Part shown: in pieces, positions 25,578 through 35,332 of the stretch
Position numbering within the stretch: the stretch's first letter is position 1
Layout: each line of letters begins with the position of its first letter
DNA from: Desulfurivibrio dismutans
GTDB taxonomy: Bacteria; Desulfobacterota; Desulfobulbia; Desulfobulbales; Desulfurivibrionaceae
Assembly (NCBI RefSeq): GCF_029210385.1
Contig: NZ_JARGDQ010000004.1
Location: 266,048-330,047 of the forward strand
Reading direction: 5' to 3'
DNA length: 64,000 bases
Translations under genes and position numbers: made by a program
The notes under the pieces: model-generated
Told to the model about the DNA's origin: nothing
Databases searched by the model: none
What the model saw: only the letters and a program-made list of their open reading frames with translations

Positions 25578-26164
25578 TGCTGGTGGTAATCGACAATTAC
25601 GACTCTTTCACCTACAACATCGTCCAGACCCTCGGCGGCATGGGGGCGGAGATGGTGATTTACCGCAATGATGAGGTGGATATCGCCACCGTCGAGGCCC
25701 GCCGCCCCAATCGCCTGCTGATTTCGCCGGGCCCATGCACCCCGGCCCAGGCCGGCATTTCCGTGGCGATGATCAGGCATTTTGCCGGTAAAATCCCGGT
25801 GCTCGGCGTCTGCCTGGGGCACCAGGCCATCGGCGAGGCCTTCGGCGGCAAAATTGTCCAGGCTTCCCGCCTGATGCACGGTAAGACCAGCATGATCAGC
25901 CATGACGGTAAAGGGGTTTTTCGCGGCCTGCCCGATCCCTTCGAGGCCATGCGCTACCATTCCCTGGCGGTGGAAGAAGAGAGTCTGCCGGACTGTCTCG
26001 AAATCACCGCCCGTTCCGACCAGGGTGAGCTGATGGGCTTAAGGCATCATGAACTGGCGGTGGAGGGGGTGCAGTTCCACCCCGAGTCCATCATGACCCC
26101 GGCCGGGGTGAATCTGCTGAAAAACTTTATTGATTCCGATTATCCGTCATTTTTACGTGGTTGA
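25577..26164 (+). CDS. trpG: Anthranilate synthase component II, glutamine amidotransferase
   Basis: Supplies ammonia from glutamine to TrpE. The 195-residue class I amidotransferase starts [17 protein letters not shown], has the nucleophile Cys in [13 protein letters not shown], and has the His/Glu pair in [10 protein letters not shown]. The ATG shares its first base with the trpE stop. A ~90-nt gap follows before trpD; it contains a small hairpin ACGGGCTT / AAGCCCCGT near 26206-26228 but no gene. Confidence 0.97.
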   Translation: MLVVIDNYDSFTYNIVQTLGGMGAEMVIYRNDEVDIATVEARRPNRLLISPGPCTPAQAGISVAMIRHFAGKIPVLGVCLGHQAIGEAFGGKIVQASRLMHGKTSMISHDGKGVFRGLPDPFEAMRYHSLAVEEESLPDCLEITARSDQGELMGLRHHELAVEGVQFHPESIMTPAGVNLLKNFIDSDYPSFLRG

Positions 26165-26254
26165 TTGAAGTCGGTTAGGACTGTTCTGGTCCGGCCAACA
26201 CTTCTACGGGCTTTTAGTGAAGCCCCGTTTAACGTGCTTTTATAAGGGGAAAGA

Positions 26255-27298
26255 ATGATCAAGGAAGCAATTGCCCGGGTAGTGGCCGGCCATGATCTCG
26301 AGGAAGCCGAGATGGTCGGGGTGATGCAGGAGATCATGGGAGGGGAGGCCACCGACGCCCAGATCGGCGCCTTTATCACCGCCCTGCGCCTCAAGGGAGA
26401 AACGACGGCGGAGATCACCGGGGCGGTGCGGGTGATGCGGGAAAAGGCCACCCCCATTACCCCTTTCACTCCCGAAGAACTGGCAGCCGGGCAGGTGCTG
26501 GTCGACACCTGCGGCACCGGGGGCGATTCTTCCGGTACCTTCAATGTTTCCACCACCACCGCCTTTGTGGTAGCCGCCGCCGGGGTGCCGGTGGCCAAGC
26601 ACGGCAACCGCTCCATCACCAGTTCCTGTGGCAGTGCCGATGTTCTGGAAAGCCTGGGGGTGGATCTGCAACTGGCCCCGGAGCGGATCGCCCGGGCCAT
26701 CCGGGAGGTGGGGATCGGCTTCATGTTCGCCCCGGCCCTGCATGGGGCCATGAAGCACGCCATCGGGCCCCGCCGGGAAATCGGCATTCGTACCATTTTC
26801 AATATCCTGGGGCCGCTGACCAACCCGGCCGGGGCCAATGTGCAGGTCATGGGGGTTTATGATCCCGCCCTGGTGGAAACCCTGGCCGAAGTGCTGGGCC
26901 GTTTGGGCAGTCGCCGGGTAATGGTGGTCTGCGGCGAGGGAAACATGGATGAAATTACCGTTACCGGCCCCACCAGAGTAGCCGAGTATCACCGGGGACG
27001 GGTGAGCAGTTATACCGTGGCGCCGGAGGATTGCGGGTTGCCCCGGGCCGGGCTGGCCGAGATCAGCGGCGGCCGGACGGCGGCCGAGGCGGCCGGCCAG
27101 TTGCGGGCGGTGCTGGCTGGTGAACCGGGAGCGCGCCGGGATATGGTGTTGCTCAACGCCGCCGCCGTTTTTGTCGCCGCCGACCGGTGTCCCGACCTGG
27201 CGGCCGGGGTGGCGATGGCCAAGGAACTTTTGACCAGCGGGGCGGCTTTGGCCAAGCTGGAGGCCCTGGTTGCTTTTTGCCGGGATGAGCGCCAATGA
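26255..27298 (+). CDS. trpD: Anthranilate phosphoribosyltransferase
   Basis: Joins anthranilate and PRPP. The 347-residue length is typical. The glycine-rich PRPP loop is VDTCGTGGDSSGTFNVS (residues ~83-99), the anthranilate-site block is KHGNRSITSSCGSADVLE, and GVYDPALVETLAEVL comes later. AAGGGGAAAG precedes the ATG. Its stop overlaps the trpC start by 4 nt. Confidence 0.97.
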   Translation: MIKEAIARVVAGHDLEEAEMVGVMQEIMGGEATDAQIGAFITALRLKGETTAEITGAVRVMREKATPITPFTPEELAAGQVLVDTCGTGGDSSGTFNVSTTTAFVVAAAGVPVAKHGNRSITSSCGSADVLESLGVDLQLAPERIARAIREVGIGFMFAPALHGAMKHAIGPRREIGIRTIFNILGPLTNPAGANVQVMGVYDPALVETLAEVLGRLGSRRVMVVCGEGNMDEITVTGPTRVAEYHRGRVSSYTVAPEDCGLPRAGLAEISGGRTAAEAAGQLRAVLAGEPGARRDMVLLNAAAVFVAADRCPDLAAGVAMAKELLTSGAALAKLEALVAFCRDERQ

Positions 27299-28062
27299 TT
27301 CTGGATCGGATTGTCGCCCGCAAACGGGAAGAAATCGCCGCCCTCAAGCGCCTTGGGATTTCCGCCCCCGCCGAACCGCCGGCCCCGCCGCGCGGCTTTA
27401 TCGCCGCCCTTACGGCGCGGCCGGAAGTTGCCATCATTGCCGAATTGAAAAAGGCTTCGCCCTCCAAGGGGGTTATTCGGCCGGACTTTGCGCCGGTGGT
27501 CATTGCCGCCGCCTACCAGCGGGGCGGGGCCGCCGCCCTGTCGATTCTCACCGATGTCGATTTTTTCCAGGGTTCCCTGGCCTATATTCCCCAGGTGCGG
27601 CAGGAAGTGGACCTGCCGGTGCTGCGCAAGGATTTCCTCATCGATCCACTCCAGGTGGAAGAGGCCGCTCGCTACGGGGCCGATGCCATCCTGCTGATTG
27701 CCGCCATCCTGGAGGTTGAGCAGATGGAGGACTTGCGGCTGCAGGCGGAGTCTTTGGGGATGGATGTGCTGGTGGAGATCCATGACGAGGCCGAGGCCGA
27801 GCGGGCCCTGGCTGCCGGGGCGCGTTTGATCGGGGTCAACAATCGTGATCTGCGCGATTTCTCCATGGATCTTAATACCACCTTTCGTCTGCGCCGGCTG
27901 ATCCCCGCCGGGATTCCCCTGGTCAGTGAATCGGGGATTCGCGATCATGCCGATATCACCGCTTTGGCCGAGCACCGGATTGCCGCTGCGCTGGTGGGGG
28001 AGACCCTGATGCGGTCCGATGACCCCGCCCGGGCGCTGCTGGCACTGCGCGGCGTGAATTGA
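27295..28062 (+). CDS. trpC: Indole-3-glycerol phosphate synthase
   Basis: A 255-residue TIM barrel that closes the indole ring. ILDRIVARKREEIAALK is at the N-terminus, AELKKASPSKGVIRPDF carries the phosphate/Lys site, VLRKDFLIDP carries the catalytic Lys, and GVNNRDLRDFSMDL and SESGIRDHADI follow. It is not fused to TrpF, which is a separate gene 180 nt downstream. Coupled to trpD by ATGA. Confidence 0.97.
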   Translation: MILDRIVARKREEIAALKRLGISAPAEPPAPPRGFIAALTARPEVAIIAELKKASPSKGVIRPDFAPVVIAAAYQRGGAAALSILTDVDFFQGSLAYIPQVRQEVDLPVLRKDFLIDPLQVEEAARYGADAILLIAAILEVEQMEDLRLQAESLGMDVLVEIHDEAEAERALAAGARLIGVNNRDLRDFSMDLNTTFRLRRLIPAGIPLVSESGIRDHADITALAEHRIAAALVGETLMRSDDPARALLALRGVN

Positions 28063-28111
28063 GTCAACGAGCAGCTGCACCGCCGAAAGCGGCGATCGGC
28101 CCGGCCCTTAA

Positions 28112-28136
28112 GGGGACAGAATTCAGATCTGTCCCC
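28112..28136. repeat. REP-like palindrome in the trpC-trpF gap
   Basis: GGGGACAGA and TCTGTCCCC (9-bp perfect arms) flank a seven-base loop. The GGGGACAGA...TCTGTCCCC type of palindrome is a recurrent extragenic element in many proteobacteria, often linked to REP-associated (RAYT) transposases. It is present once in this window. The rest of the 180-nt gap shows nothing else. Confidence 0.6.
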
Positions 28137-28242
28137 GATCACGCTGAACGTTTACGGCCCGTGAAGGCAACAGGTTATGGGTTTGTAACTGATCACGGGG
28201 TCGACGGGGTAAGCGGTTACGTAAATTGACAAAGGTGAGGCC

Positions 28243-28878
28243 ATGGAAGGAAGGACACGGATCAAGATTTGCGGAATGACCGAGCCGGTTCGGGCCAGGG
28301 AAGCGGTGGCCGCCGGGGTTGACGCCCTGGGTTTTATCTTTGCCGCCGCCAGTCCCCGCCGGGTGCTGCCTGAACAGGCCCGGGAGATTATCGCCTCTCT
28401 GCCCCCCTTTGTCGATGCAGTCGGGGTTTTCGTCAACGAAGAGGCTGGGGTGGTGAGGGATATCGCCCAGTACTGCGGGTTGACCATGCTGCAGCTGCAT
28501 GGTGAAGAGGATCCGGATTTCTGTCGCTCCATGCCTTTGCGGGTGATGAAGGCGATTCGGGTGGGGGAGCACAGTCTGGCCGCCGATCTGGGCACCTACC
28601 GGGGTTGTGTCAGTGCCTTCCTGCTTGATACCTATCAGCCCGGGATCGCCGGCGGGACCGGTGAAAGTTTTGACTGGCAGCTGGTGGCCCGCCTGGCCCC
28701 GCCGGCGCCGGTGGTGCTGGCCGGTGGCCTGACCCCGGACAATGTCGGCGAGGCCATCGCCCGGGTGCGGCCTTTTGCGGTTGATTTCAACTCCGGCCTG
28801 GAGTCCGCCCCCGGGATTAAAGATTCCAGTCTGCTGCGCCGGGCCGTGGCCGCCGTTGGCCGGGCCGATGGCCGGTAA
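28243..28878 (+). CDS. trpF: Phosphoribosylanthranilate isomerase
   Basis: A 211-residue TIM barrel carrying out the Amadori step between TrpD and TrpC. The start is IKICGMTEPVRAREAVAAGV with the catalytic Cys. LQLHGEEDP, AFLLDTYQPGIAGGTG with the catalytic Asp, and LAGGLTPDNVGEAI follow. AAGGTGAGG lies before the ATG. trpB and trpA, which often follow, are absent; they must be elsewhere. Confidence 0.96.
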   Translation: MEGRTRIKICGMTEPVRAREAVAAGVDALGFIFAAASPRRVLPEQAREIIASLPPFVDAVGVFVNEEAGVVRDIAQYCGLTMLQLHGEEDPDFCRSMPLRVMKAIRVGEHSLAADLGTYRGCVSAFLLDTYQPGIAGGTGESFDWQLVARLAPPAPVVLAGGLTPDNVGEAIARVRPFAVDFNSGLESAPGIKDSSLLRRAVAAVGRADGR

Positions 28879-29126
28879 TTTCCCCCTGCTGTTTTGGGTG
28901 TACGCGACCGGTGCCGACTATCCGGCGCAACCCGCTTCCATTCCCTCTCCCTGCTCCCTTTTTCTTTATCAGTTCTGCCGCCGTTGCCGATATAAACGTG
29001 TAGCTGTTGGTTTTGTTGACAATTTTATTTACATAAACCTCAGATTTGCGTATTTTTTGGCAAGTCTCCAGCGCATTGTGCGTAATTGATCATGGGGTCC
29101 ACGGTGGTGCGGCACTAGGGTAAAGC

Positions 29127-30566
29127 ATGGCCAGCGACAAGCTCTTCAAAAGCGGGATCGAGTTCCAGGATGGGGCCTTTGTGTTGAAGGCTTCCAAGGA
29201 TCGCCTGTGCATCATTGTCCAGGCCCGGGAAACCGAAACCCCGGTGGATCTGGACCGTGAGGCGTTGAAAGGGCTGCTGTCCGAAGAGGGGATTGTCCAC
29301 GGCCTGTTGCCGGAGCCGGCGGCGCGTTCCGACGGTTCCCTTTGCGTGGCTCGGGGGCTGGCGCCGCAGCACGGTGAGGACTCCCGGGTTAAAATGCATG
29401 TCAAGCCTTCGGTGGTCCGGGTACCCAAGGTCAAAGATCCCAGCCGGGACCAGGTGGATTTCCGCGAACTCGGTTCCATCGTCAATGTGGAGAAAGGCCG
29501 CCTGCTGCTGGAGATTATCCCCCCCACGCCGGGCACTCCCGGCAAGAACGTCTTCGGGGAAGAGGTGCCACCAAAACCCGGCAAGGAGCGCAAGCTAAGA
29601 ACCGGGCCCGGGGTTACCGTTTCCGATGATCAGCGCAAAGTTTATGCCGCCTGCACCGGCAAGTTCGTCATGGCCGACGGTAAACCCGGAGTTTATGAGG
29701 AGCATGCGGTCTCCGGCGATGTGGACATGTCGGTGGGCAACATCGCCTTTGGCGGCAAGAAGCTGACTATCAACGGCGAAGTGCCCATGGGGTTTGCCAT
29801 TAAATGCCGGGGTGATATCGTCATCGGCAAGGGGGTTTATAACAGCCTGATAATGGCCGGCGGTAAACTGACGGTGCGGGGCAGCGTGGTGGGGGAAGAA
29901 ACGGTGCTGCGGGCCCGGGGAGATGTGGAGGTCGCCTTTATGGAAAACGGGCCTTCGGTGGAGGCCGGCGGTGACCTGATCATCAACGATTCCGCCATTC
30001 AGTGCCAGGGCCTGGTGGGGGGAGCTTTGTACGCCAAGGGGCAGGGAGTGCTGGTGGGGGGCAAGTACATTATCGGTGGCTCGGTTTACGTACGCGATCT
30101 GGGCACCGACGCCGAAGTGCAGACCACTTTGCATGTGGGGGTGGTGCCCTCAATCCAGGGGCGGAAGCAAAAAGTGGATGAAGATCTGCACTTATGGGCC
30201 GAGCGGCTCAATGAGATCATTAAGAATATCAGCACCCTTGAGAAGATGAAAAAGGAGCAGGGAGGGCGCTTTCCCGAAGAGCGGGCGGCGATGCTGGGCA
30301 AATATAAAACGGCCATGCCCAAGGCCATGGATCGGGTGAACAACCTCACCGAGCAGGCCAATGCCCTGGAAAAGGAGCTGGAGCAGATGGTGGCCGAAAG
30401 CGTTTATGTATTCGGCACCATCTTTCCCGGCTCGGTGGTGAGTATTGGCAGCGCCACCCGCTATATCACCGCTGAAGAACAGCAGTGCGTGGTCTATTAC
30501 GACCAGAGTACCCGCCAGATCCTGATTCGCAAGATGACTCAGGAAGAACAGAATCTTTTCAAATAG
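29127..30566 (+). CDS. FapA/DUF342 family protein
   Basis: A 479-residue cytoplasmic protein. The N-terminal FapA domain has [21 protein letters not shown] right-handed beta-helix follows, made of short repeats such as [20 protein letters not shown] and [18 protein letters not shown] (residues ~195-330). A coiled coil (~345-430) and a small C-terminal domain end it. The Bacillus-type FapA is tied to flagella/chemotaxis control and polymer formation; in delta-group bacteria it is usually an orphan. An unpaired TTGACA lies 110 nt upstream. Nothing nearby is flagellar, so its role here is open. Confidence 0.88.
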   Translation: MASDKLFKSGIEFQDGAFVLKASKDRLCIIVQARETETPVDLDREALKGLLSEEGIVHGLLPEPAARSDGSLCVARGLAPQHGEDSRVKMHVKPSVVRVPKVKDPSRDQVDFRELGSIVNVEKGRLLLEIIPPTPGTPGKNVFGEEVPPKPGKERKLRTGPGVTVSDDQRKVYAACTGKFVMADGKPGVYEEHAVSGDVDMSVGNIAFGGKKLTINGEVPMGFAIKCRGDIVIGKGVYNSLIMAGGKLTVRGSVVGEETVLRARGDVEVAFMENGPSVEAGGDLIINDSAIQCQGLVGGALYAKGQGVLVGGKYIIGGSVYVRDLGTDAEVQTTLHVGVVPSIQGRKQKVDEDLHLWAERLNEIIKNISTLEKMKKEQGGRFPEERAAMLGKYKTAMPKAMDRVNNLTEQANALEKELEQMVAESVYVFGTIFPGSVVSIGSATRYITAEEQQCVVYYDQSTRQILIRKMTQEEQNLFK

Positions 30567-31746
30567 CGGCCTGCTGGATGATCTCCCGCATCTCCCGGAC
30601 GGCTTTTTCCAGGCCAACCAGGATGGCCCGGGCCATGATGGCATGCCCGATGCTGAGTTCCTCAATGGTATCCAGGGCGGCCACCCGGCCGGTGGTGCGG
30701 TAGTCCAGGCCGTGGCCGGCGTTGACCCGTAAGCCGGCGGCCAACGCCTCTTCCGCCGCTTCGGCCACCAAGGTAAACTCCCGCTCCTGCTCTTCTTCCG
30801 AAACAGCGTCGCAATAGCGGCCGGTGTGAATTTCCACGAAAGTGGCGCCGATGGCTGCCGAGGCCGCGATCTGGGCCGGGTCGGGGTCGACAAACAGGCT
30901 CACCGGAATCTCGGCCTGGTTCATCTCATTGATCACCCCGGCCAGCTTTTTTTGCTGGCCTTTGACGTTTAGTCCGCCTTCGGTGGTCAGCTCCCGCCTT
31001 TTTTCCGGTACCAGGGTGACCATATCCGGTTTGAGTTTTAAAGCGAAATCGATGATTTCCGCCGCCGCGGCCATTTCCAGGTTGAGCTTGCTTCTTACCG
31101 TCTGTCGCAGCAGCAGCACATCGCGGTCCTGGATATGGCGGCGGTCTTCCCGCAGGTGGACCACAATCCCGGCGGCGCCAGCCAGTTCACAGATGCCGGC
31201 GGCCAGCACCGGGTCGGGTTCGTTGATTCCCCTGGCCTGGCGCAGGGTGGCCACATGATCGACATTGACGGCAAGCTGGGTCATTTGGTGTTTCCTCTCG
31301 TGGTCTTGAAGTTTGCGCCGCAGATCCTGTTCGGCTTTGGCCATTTGCCGGGCCCCGGCGGCGCTTTTTTCATGGTCGTAGCCCAGCAGATGCAGCAGGC
31401 CGTGGCTCAGCAGCCAAGTCAGCCGCCGGGTGAGACTGACCCCCTCGGTTTGGGCTTCCCGCCGGGCGGTGTCCAGGCTGATAATCACGTCGCCCAGCAT
31501 TTCGTCCCCCAGCCCGTCGGGCAGGCCAGGGGTCTCCCGCAGGGCAAAGGCCAGGACGTTGGTGGGGCGGTTGAGCCCCCGGAAGCGGTGGTTCATCTCC
31601 TGCATCCGCCGATCATCCACCAGCAGCAGGCTCAACTCGGCCCGGGGCTGGCCGGTGAGGCGCAACAGGCTGGCGGCCTGTTTTTTCAGCCGGGTAAGCT
31701 CGGCGGAACTGATTTTGCCGCCCTGATGCTTTAACAGTACCGGCAT
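30559..31746 (-). CDS. In-frame fusion of YbeY endoribonuclease and pyridoxine 5'-phosphate synthase PdxJ
   Basis: One uninterrupted frame of 395 codons. Residues 1-~150 are YbeY, an rRNA-maturation RNase, with [13 protein letters not shown] and the zinc motif [12 protein letters not shown]. From residue 155 a complete PdxJ follows, starting [19 protein letters not shown]. PdxJ condenses deoxyxylulose phosphate and aminoacetone phosphate, and shows [18 protein letters not shown] and [11 protein letters not shown]. There is no stop between them. AGAGGA lies about 10 nt before the internal PdxJ ATG (31284), so PdxJ could also be made alone. The start at 31746 follows the phoH stop by one base, with AAGGA inside phoH. 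Both halves look functional. Confidence 0.88.
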   Translation of the reverse strand: MPVLLKHQGGKISSAELTRLKKQAASLLRLTGQPRAELSLLLVDDRRMQEMNHRFRGLNRPTNVLAFALRETPGLPDGLGDEMLGDVIISLDTARREAQTEGVSLTRRLTWLLSHGLLHLLGYDHEKSAAGARQMAKAEQDLRRKLQDHERKHQMTQLAVNVDHVATLRQARGINEPDPVLAAGICELAGAAGIVVHLREDRRHIQDRDVLLLRQTVRSKLNLEMAAAAEIIDFALKLKPDMVTLVPEKRRELTTEGGLNVKGQQKKLAGVINEMNQAEIPVSLFVDPDPAQIAASAAIGATFVEIHTGRYCDAVSEEEQEREFTLVAEAAEEALAAGLRVNAGHGLDYRTTGRVAALDTIEELSIGHAIMARAILVGLEKAVREMREIIQQAAI

Positions 31747-31747
31747 C

Positions 31748-32815
31748 TCAGCTTTCCTTGAGGGCTTTAGCTTTAGGGGGGCTGGGGCTGGCCTGGCGTT
31801 TTTTGTGGCCGGAGGGCGGCGGCGTGGTCGCCACTTTGGCGGCGCCCCGGGGCTTATGGCCGCCGCTTTGCTGGTAGGCCATGATGATCTTCTGCACCAG
31901 GGGATGGCGCACCACATCGGCATCGCTGAATTCGCAGAAGGAAATGCCTTCCACCCGCTTGAGAATCCGGCGGGCTTCAATCAGGCCGGATTTTTTCTCC
32001 GGCGGTAGATCAACCTGGGTGACATCACCGGTGATCACTGCCTGGGAGCTGAACCCCAGGCGGGTGAGAAACATCTTCATCTGCTCGGAGGTGGTGTTCT
32101 GGGCCTCATCCAAAATGACAAAGGCGTCGTTCAGGGTGCGGCCGCGCATGAAAGCCAGGGGGGCGATTTCAATGACCCCTTCCTCCAGCAACTGGGCCAC
32201 CTTGCCCGGACCCAGCAGATCGTTAAGGGCGTCATGGAGGGGGCGCAGGTAGGGGTTGACCTTCTCGGCCAGATCGCCGGGCAGAAAACCCAGCCGCTCG
32301 CCGGCCTCCACCGCCGGCCGGGCCAGAATGATCGACCTGACCCGGCGGTTGACGTAAGCGGCCACCGCCATGGCCACCGCCAGGTAGGTCTTGCCGGTGC
32401 CGGCCGGGCCGATGGCGAAAACCACATCATGGCGGCGGATGGCGTCGATGTAGGTTTTCTGGTTAAGGCTTTTAGGTGAGATCACCTTCTGTTCGGCGGT
32501 GATATAAACCTTGTCCAGAAAGATATCTTTCAGCACCGCTTTCGGTGAGGCGGCCAGCACCCGCAGGGCGTAGGCGACATCGGCCGGGTAAACCGGATAG
32601 CCGGAGCGGATCAGTTCGTAAAGTTTGCGCAGGGCCGAGGCGGCCAGGGCCACTTCGGTTTCGCCGCCCGTGAGGGTGACGGTGCCACCGCGTACCTGGA
32701 TGCCAGCGCCGCTGGTTTCTTCAATGATCGCCAGGTTACGGTTCAGCTCCCCGTAAAGCTGTCCCACCAGGGCATTATCGTTGAAACACAGTTCCTCGGT
32801 GGTCTGGGTCATCAT
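31748..32815 (-). CDS. PhoH family ATPase
   Basis: A 355-residue cytoplasmic P-loop protein. The N-terminal KH-like segment ([20 protein letters not shown]) is followed by the PhoH domain: Walker [48 protein letters not shown] and [11 protein letters not shown]. The basic, Pro/Lys-rich C-terminal tail is unusual and may bind RNA. PhoH commonly precedes ybeY, as here, and the pair is linked to rRNA processing. The ATG overlaps the upstream thioredoxin-fold gene by 4 nt. Confidence 0.93.
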   Translation of the reverse strand: MMTQTTEELCFNDNALVGQLYGELNRNLAIIEETSGAGIQVRGGTVTLTGGETEVALAASALRKLYELIRSGYPVYPADVAYALRVLAASPKAVLKDIFLDKVYITAEQKVISPKSLNQKTYIDAIRRHDVVFAIGPAGTGKTYLAVAMAVAAYVNRRVRSIILARPAVEAGERLGFLPGDLAEKVNPYLRPLHDALNDLLGPGKVAQLLEEGVIEIAPLAFMRGRTLNDAFVILDEAQNTTSEQMKMFLTRLGFSSQAVITGDVTQVDLPPEKKSGLIEARRILKRVEGISFCEFSDADVVRHPLVQKIIMAYQQSGGHKPRGAAKVATTPPPSGHKKRQASPSPPKAKALKES

Positions 32816-33672
32816 CTCGCCAGGGCTTCTTCAACCATTTTTCGCATATTTTCCGGCGAGCGTTGTTCCAGCAGGATGCCGTTGATAAAGATGGTGGGAG
32901 TGCCGCGCACCCCGGCCTGCTGGCCGTCCTGGAGGTCCTGTTCCAGCCGGCGGTGCAGTTCGCGGCTGCGCAGATCGCGGTCAAAACGTTCCATGTCAAG
33001 CTCCAGTTCCCGGGCGATGGCGCGGATCCGTTCCGGGCCGATTTCGCGTTGCGCGGCAAAAAGTTTGTCGTGAAATTCCCAGAATTTGCCCTGATTCTGG
33101 GCGGCCATGGAGGCCAGGGCGGCCGGCTTGGCGTACTCGTGGGAGGAGAGCGGGAAATGCTTGAAAACCACCCTCACCTGATCGGGGAACTGCAGCAGAA
33201 TCTGCTCGGTCATGGGTTTGACCCGGGCACAGTAGGGGCATTGGAAATCACTGAACTCGACGATTTCCACCGGGGCGTCGGCCCGGCCCAGAAATGGCGA
33301 GCCTTCGGTGTTGATGGCGATGGCATAACGCAGGTCCAACTCCTGGACCTTGCCGCCGGCTGTGCCGATGAGGATGATTTTCTCCGGGAGCCCGGCTTTC
33401 TGCAAGCCCACGGCGCTGATCCGATCCATGTCGGGGTCGACGGGGATGGTGCCGCCGAGTTTGCCCTGCTGATCATAAATCAGCACCTTGCCGCCTTCAA
33501 CCAACACGTAAATGCGGCTGGCATCAAGGGAAGAAGCCACGTCCAAAGGCTTCTCATCCAGGGTGAAGGATCTGCCCTCCTGCCAGGTTACTCCGGCCAG
33601 GGCCGGGCCACTGAAGAGAAAAGCCGAGCAGACAATTAACACCGTCAGAGCAGTAAAGATGCGTAAAAACAT
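32812..33672 (-). CDS. Exported DsbA/DsbG-like thiol-disulfide protein
   Basis: A 286-residue periplasmic protein. The signal peptide is LRIFTALTVLIVCSAFLFSG, cleaved near ALA-GV. Residues ~25-110 form a strand-rich region resembling propeller blades (VLVEGGKVLIYDQQGKLGG). The thioredoxin domain (~115-285) has the C-P-Y-C active site in FSDFQCPYCARVKPM and the cis-Pro region in GVRGTPTIFING. It probably oxidises or isomerises disulfides in secreted proteins. The frame is open 108 codons further upstream, but that part translates repeat R3. I start at 33672, preceded by AAGGA. First gene of the dsb-phoH-ybeY/pdxJ operon. Confidence 0.88.
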   Translation of the reverse strand: MFLRIFTALTVLIVCSAFLFSGPALAGVTWQEGRSFTLDEKPLDVASSLDASRIYVLVEGGKVLIYDQQGKLGGTIPVDPDMDRISAVGLQKAGLPEKIILIGTAGGKVQELDLRYAIAINTEGSPFLGRADAPVEIVEFSDFQCPYCARVKPMTEQILLQFPDQVRVVFKHFPLSSHEYAKPAALASMAAQNQGKFWEFHDKLFAAQREIGPERIRAIARELELDMERFDRDLRSRELHRRLEQDLQDGQQAGVRGTPTIFINGILLEQRSPENMRKMVEEALAR

Positions 33673-33880
33673 AGAAATAATCCTTGTGTAGGTTTTGTTT
33701 GATGCCGTGGCCGGGGTTAGGTCGGTCACGGTGCTGATTACCGGGGCATTATAAGAACTCTTAAAAAATACGCAAGCTTGCCCTGGCCATCGGCAGGAAC
33801 CAGTCAAAGCCATTGGTTTTGGCTTCGCGTTCACCGTCCCAGCGCGACTTTGACAGATCCCTGCGGCCATAACGTTTAAG

Positions 33881-33985
33881 GCTGTCGGCGTCGCAAAAAG
33901 CCGCGCCGCCGACTGGGCACTCTTTGTAACTAATTGTTTTCGTGTTACCGACCAACCCGTTTGGTGTGTTTTTGCGAGGCTATCA
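33881..33985 (-). repeat. Dispersed repeat R3, copy 3
   Basis: On the minus strand: GATAGCCTCGCAAAAACACA, then GGGTTGGTCGGTAACACGAA, and AGTGCCCAGTCGGCGGCGCG with CTTTTTGCGACGCCGAC. About 80% of positions match the copy at 46.3 kb. It begins directly after the GlcF-type gene stop. About 200 nt of gene-free sequence follows to the dsb-like start. Confidence 0.8.
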
Positions 33986-33988
33986 AGG

Positions 33989-35332
33989 TTAGTCACCGGT
34001 TCCTCTGGTCAGCCGGTCCAGCAGGACGGCCAGGTGCACCACCCGGGCCTGGTGGTAACCCTGGCGGCGGGCCTGCCGCCAGTGCAGCAGACAGCCGGTG
34101 CAGGCGGTGGTGATGACCTGGGGGTTGAGAGTTCGGGCGGCCTCGCTGACGCGCTGGAGGATGCCGTCGGCGCTCTCCGGGTGGGCCAGGTGAAAAAGGC
34201 CGCCATGGCCGCAGCATTGGGGGCCGTCCGGTAACTCCAGCAGCTCCAGGCCGGGCAGCCCTGTGAGCAGTTGGCGCGGAGCCCGGGTGATCTGCAGGCC
34301 GAAGCGCAGATGGCAGGGATCGTGGTAGAGAACCTTGAGGGTGGCCGGTTCATCGCTTCCTGGCAACTGTTCACCAGGGTCGGTAACCTGTTGCTTTAAC
34401 GGGCGGTAAGCATCGCTGCCGCTGAGTGGCGACTGTTCGCTGAGCAACTGCGAAAATTCCCGGATGCGGCCGGCGAAGTTCTCTGCCCGGGAGGCCCACT
34501 GCGGGTCGTCGGCCAGCAGTTCCGGATAGCGCCGCAGGTGGGCGGCGCAGGAAGCACAGGCAACCACGATGGGGTTTTGGCCGGGATAGGCGGCGATATT
34601 TTTTCGGGCCAGCCGCCGGGCTTGTTCCCGCTGGCCGCAGCTGTAGGCCGCCAAGCCGCAGCAACCCTGGCCAGAGGGGGTGTCGGCCGGTGCCGGACCG
34701 GTCCGGGTCAGCAGAGAGAGCAGGGAGCGGGTGATCTCCGGCTCGATATAGGTGGCAAAGCAGCCGCTGAACACCTGCGGCATCCCGTGCTCGCTTACTC
34801 CAGACTGAACCCTGTGATCAGTTATCTTCGGTTTTTGTGCCGCCGGGCTTGAAATGGTCGCAGGGGTGTCGGAGGTGTTGTCCTGGTTGGCGGCTGCCGC
34901 CGATTCCTGGTCCGGCATAAGGCCGAGGCGCAGGTTGAGGCCGCTGTCCGCCGGCAGTCTGAGTTCTTTAAGTCGGCGGGCCATGGGGGCCAGGGCCTTC
35001 AGCAGGTGTGGGCGGCTCAGCAGCCCGCCGCTTAAAGCCCGCAACATGACCTGGCGACCGGCCCGGCGGGTCAATTCTCCGCGGGCTTCGGCCAGCAGTT
35101 CAGCCACCGGCAGTTGGCGGCTGCAGACCTGGCTGCAGGCCCCGCACAGCAGGCAATGGGAGAGAATTTCGGCGTAGGTGGCGCTGGCTTCAGCCGGGTC
35201 CAGCTTGCTCAGCAGATGCAGCTTGCCCCGGCCGGTATGGTACTCCCGGCCGGTTTGCCGGTAGACCGGGCAGACCGTGGTGCAGGCCCCGCATTTGGCG
35301 CAGTTTTGCGCAAACCGGGAGCCGGTGGTCAT
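33989..35332 (-). CDS. GlcF/LldE-type iron-sulfur protein
   Basis: A 447-residue cytoplasmic Fe-S protein. Two 4Fe-4S sites lie near the N-terminus: CAKCGACTTVCPVYR and CLLCGACSQVCSRQLP. Two cysteine-rich CCG domains follow: GCFATYIEP ... GCCGLAAYSCG ... CASC, and YHDPCHLRF ... QCCGHGG ... CTGCLLHW. The layout matches the Fe-S subunit of glycolate or D-lactate oxidase, which passes electrons from an FAD subunit to the membrane. No FAD subunit (GlcD) is nearby in this window. A ~50-residue linker (SAAAANQDNTSDTPAT) between the halves is variable. The start overlaps prfB by 4 nt. Confidence 0.88.
   Translation of the reverse strand: MTTGSRFAQNCAKCGACTTVCPVYRQTGREYHTGRGKLHLLSKLDPAEASATYAEILSHCLLCGACSQVCSRQLPVAELLAEARGELTRRAGRQVMLRALSGGLLSRPHLLKALAPMARRLKELRLPADSGLNLRLGLMPDQESAAAANQDNTSDTPATISSPAAQKPKITDHRVQSGVSEHGMPQVFSGCFATYIEPEITRSLLSLLTRTGPAPADTPSGQGCCGLAAYSCGQREQARRLARKNIAAYPGQNPIVVACASCAAHLRRYPELLADDPQWASRAENFAGRIREFSQLLSEQSPLSGSDAYRPLKQQVTDPGEQLPGSDEPATLKVLYHDPCHLRFGLQITRAPRQLLTGLPGLELLELPDGPQCCGHGGLFHLAHPESADGILQRVSEAARTLNPQVITTACTGCLLHWRQARRQGYHQARVVHLAVLLDRLTRGTGD

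Noticed and set aside
26240..27295. Long minus-strand open frame opposite trpD
   Set aside because: Low-complexity Gly/His/Gln composition typical of antisense shadows; trpD is certain.
33673..33996. Longer dsb-like frame starting at 33996
   Set aside because: It translates repeat R3 and would place the signal peptide 108 residues inside the protein.
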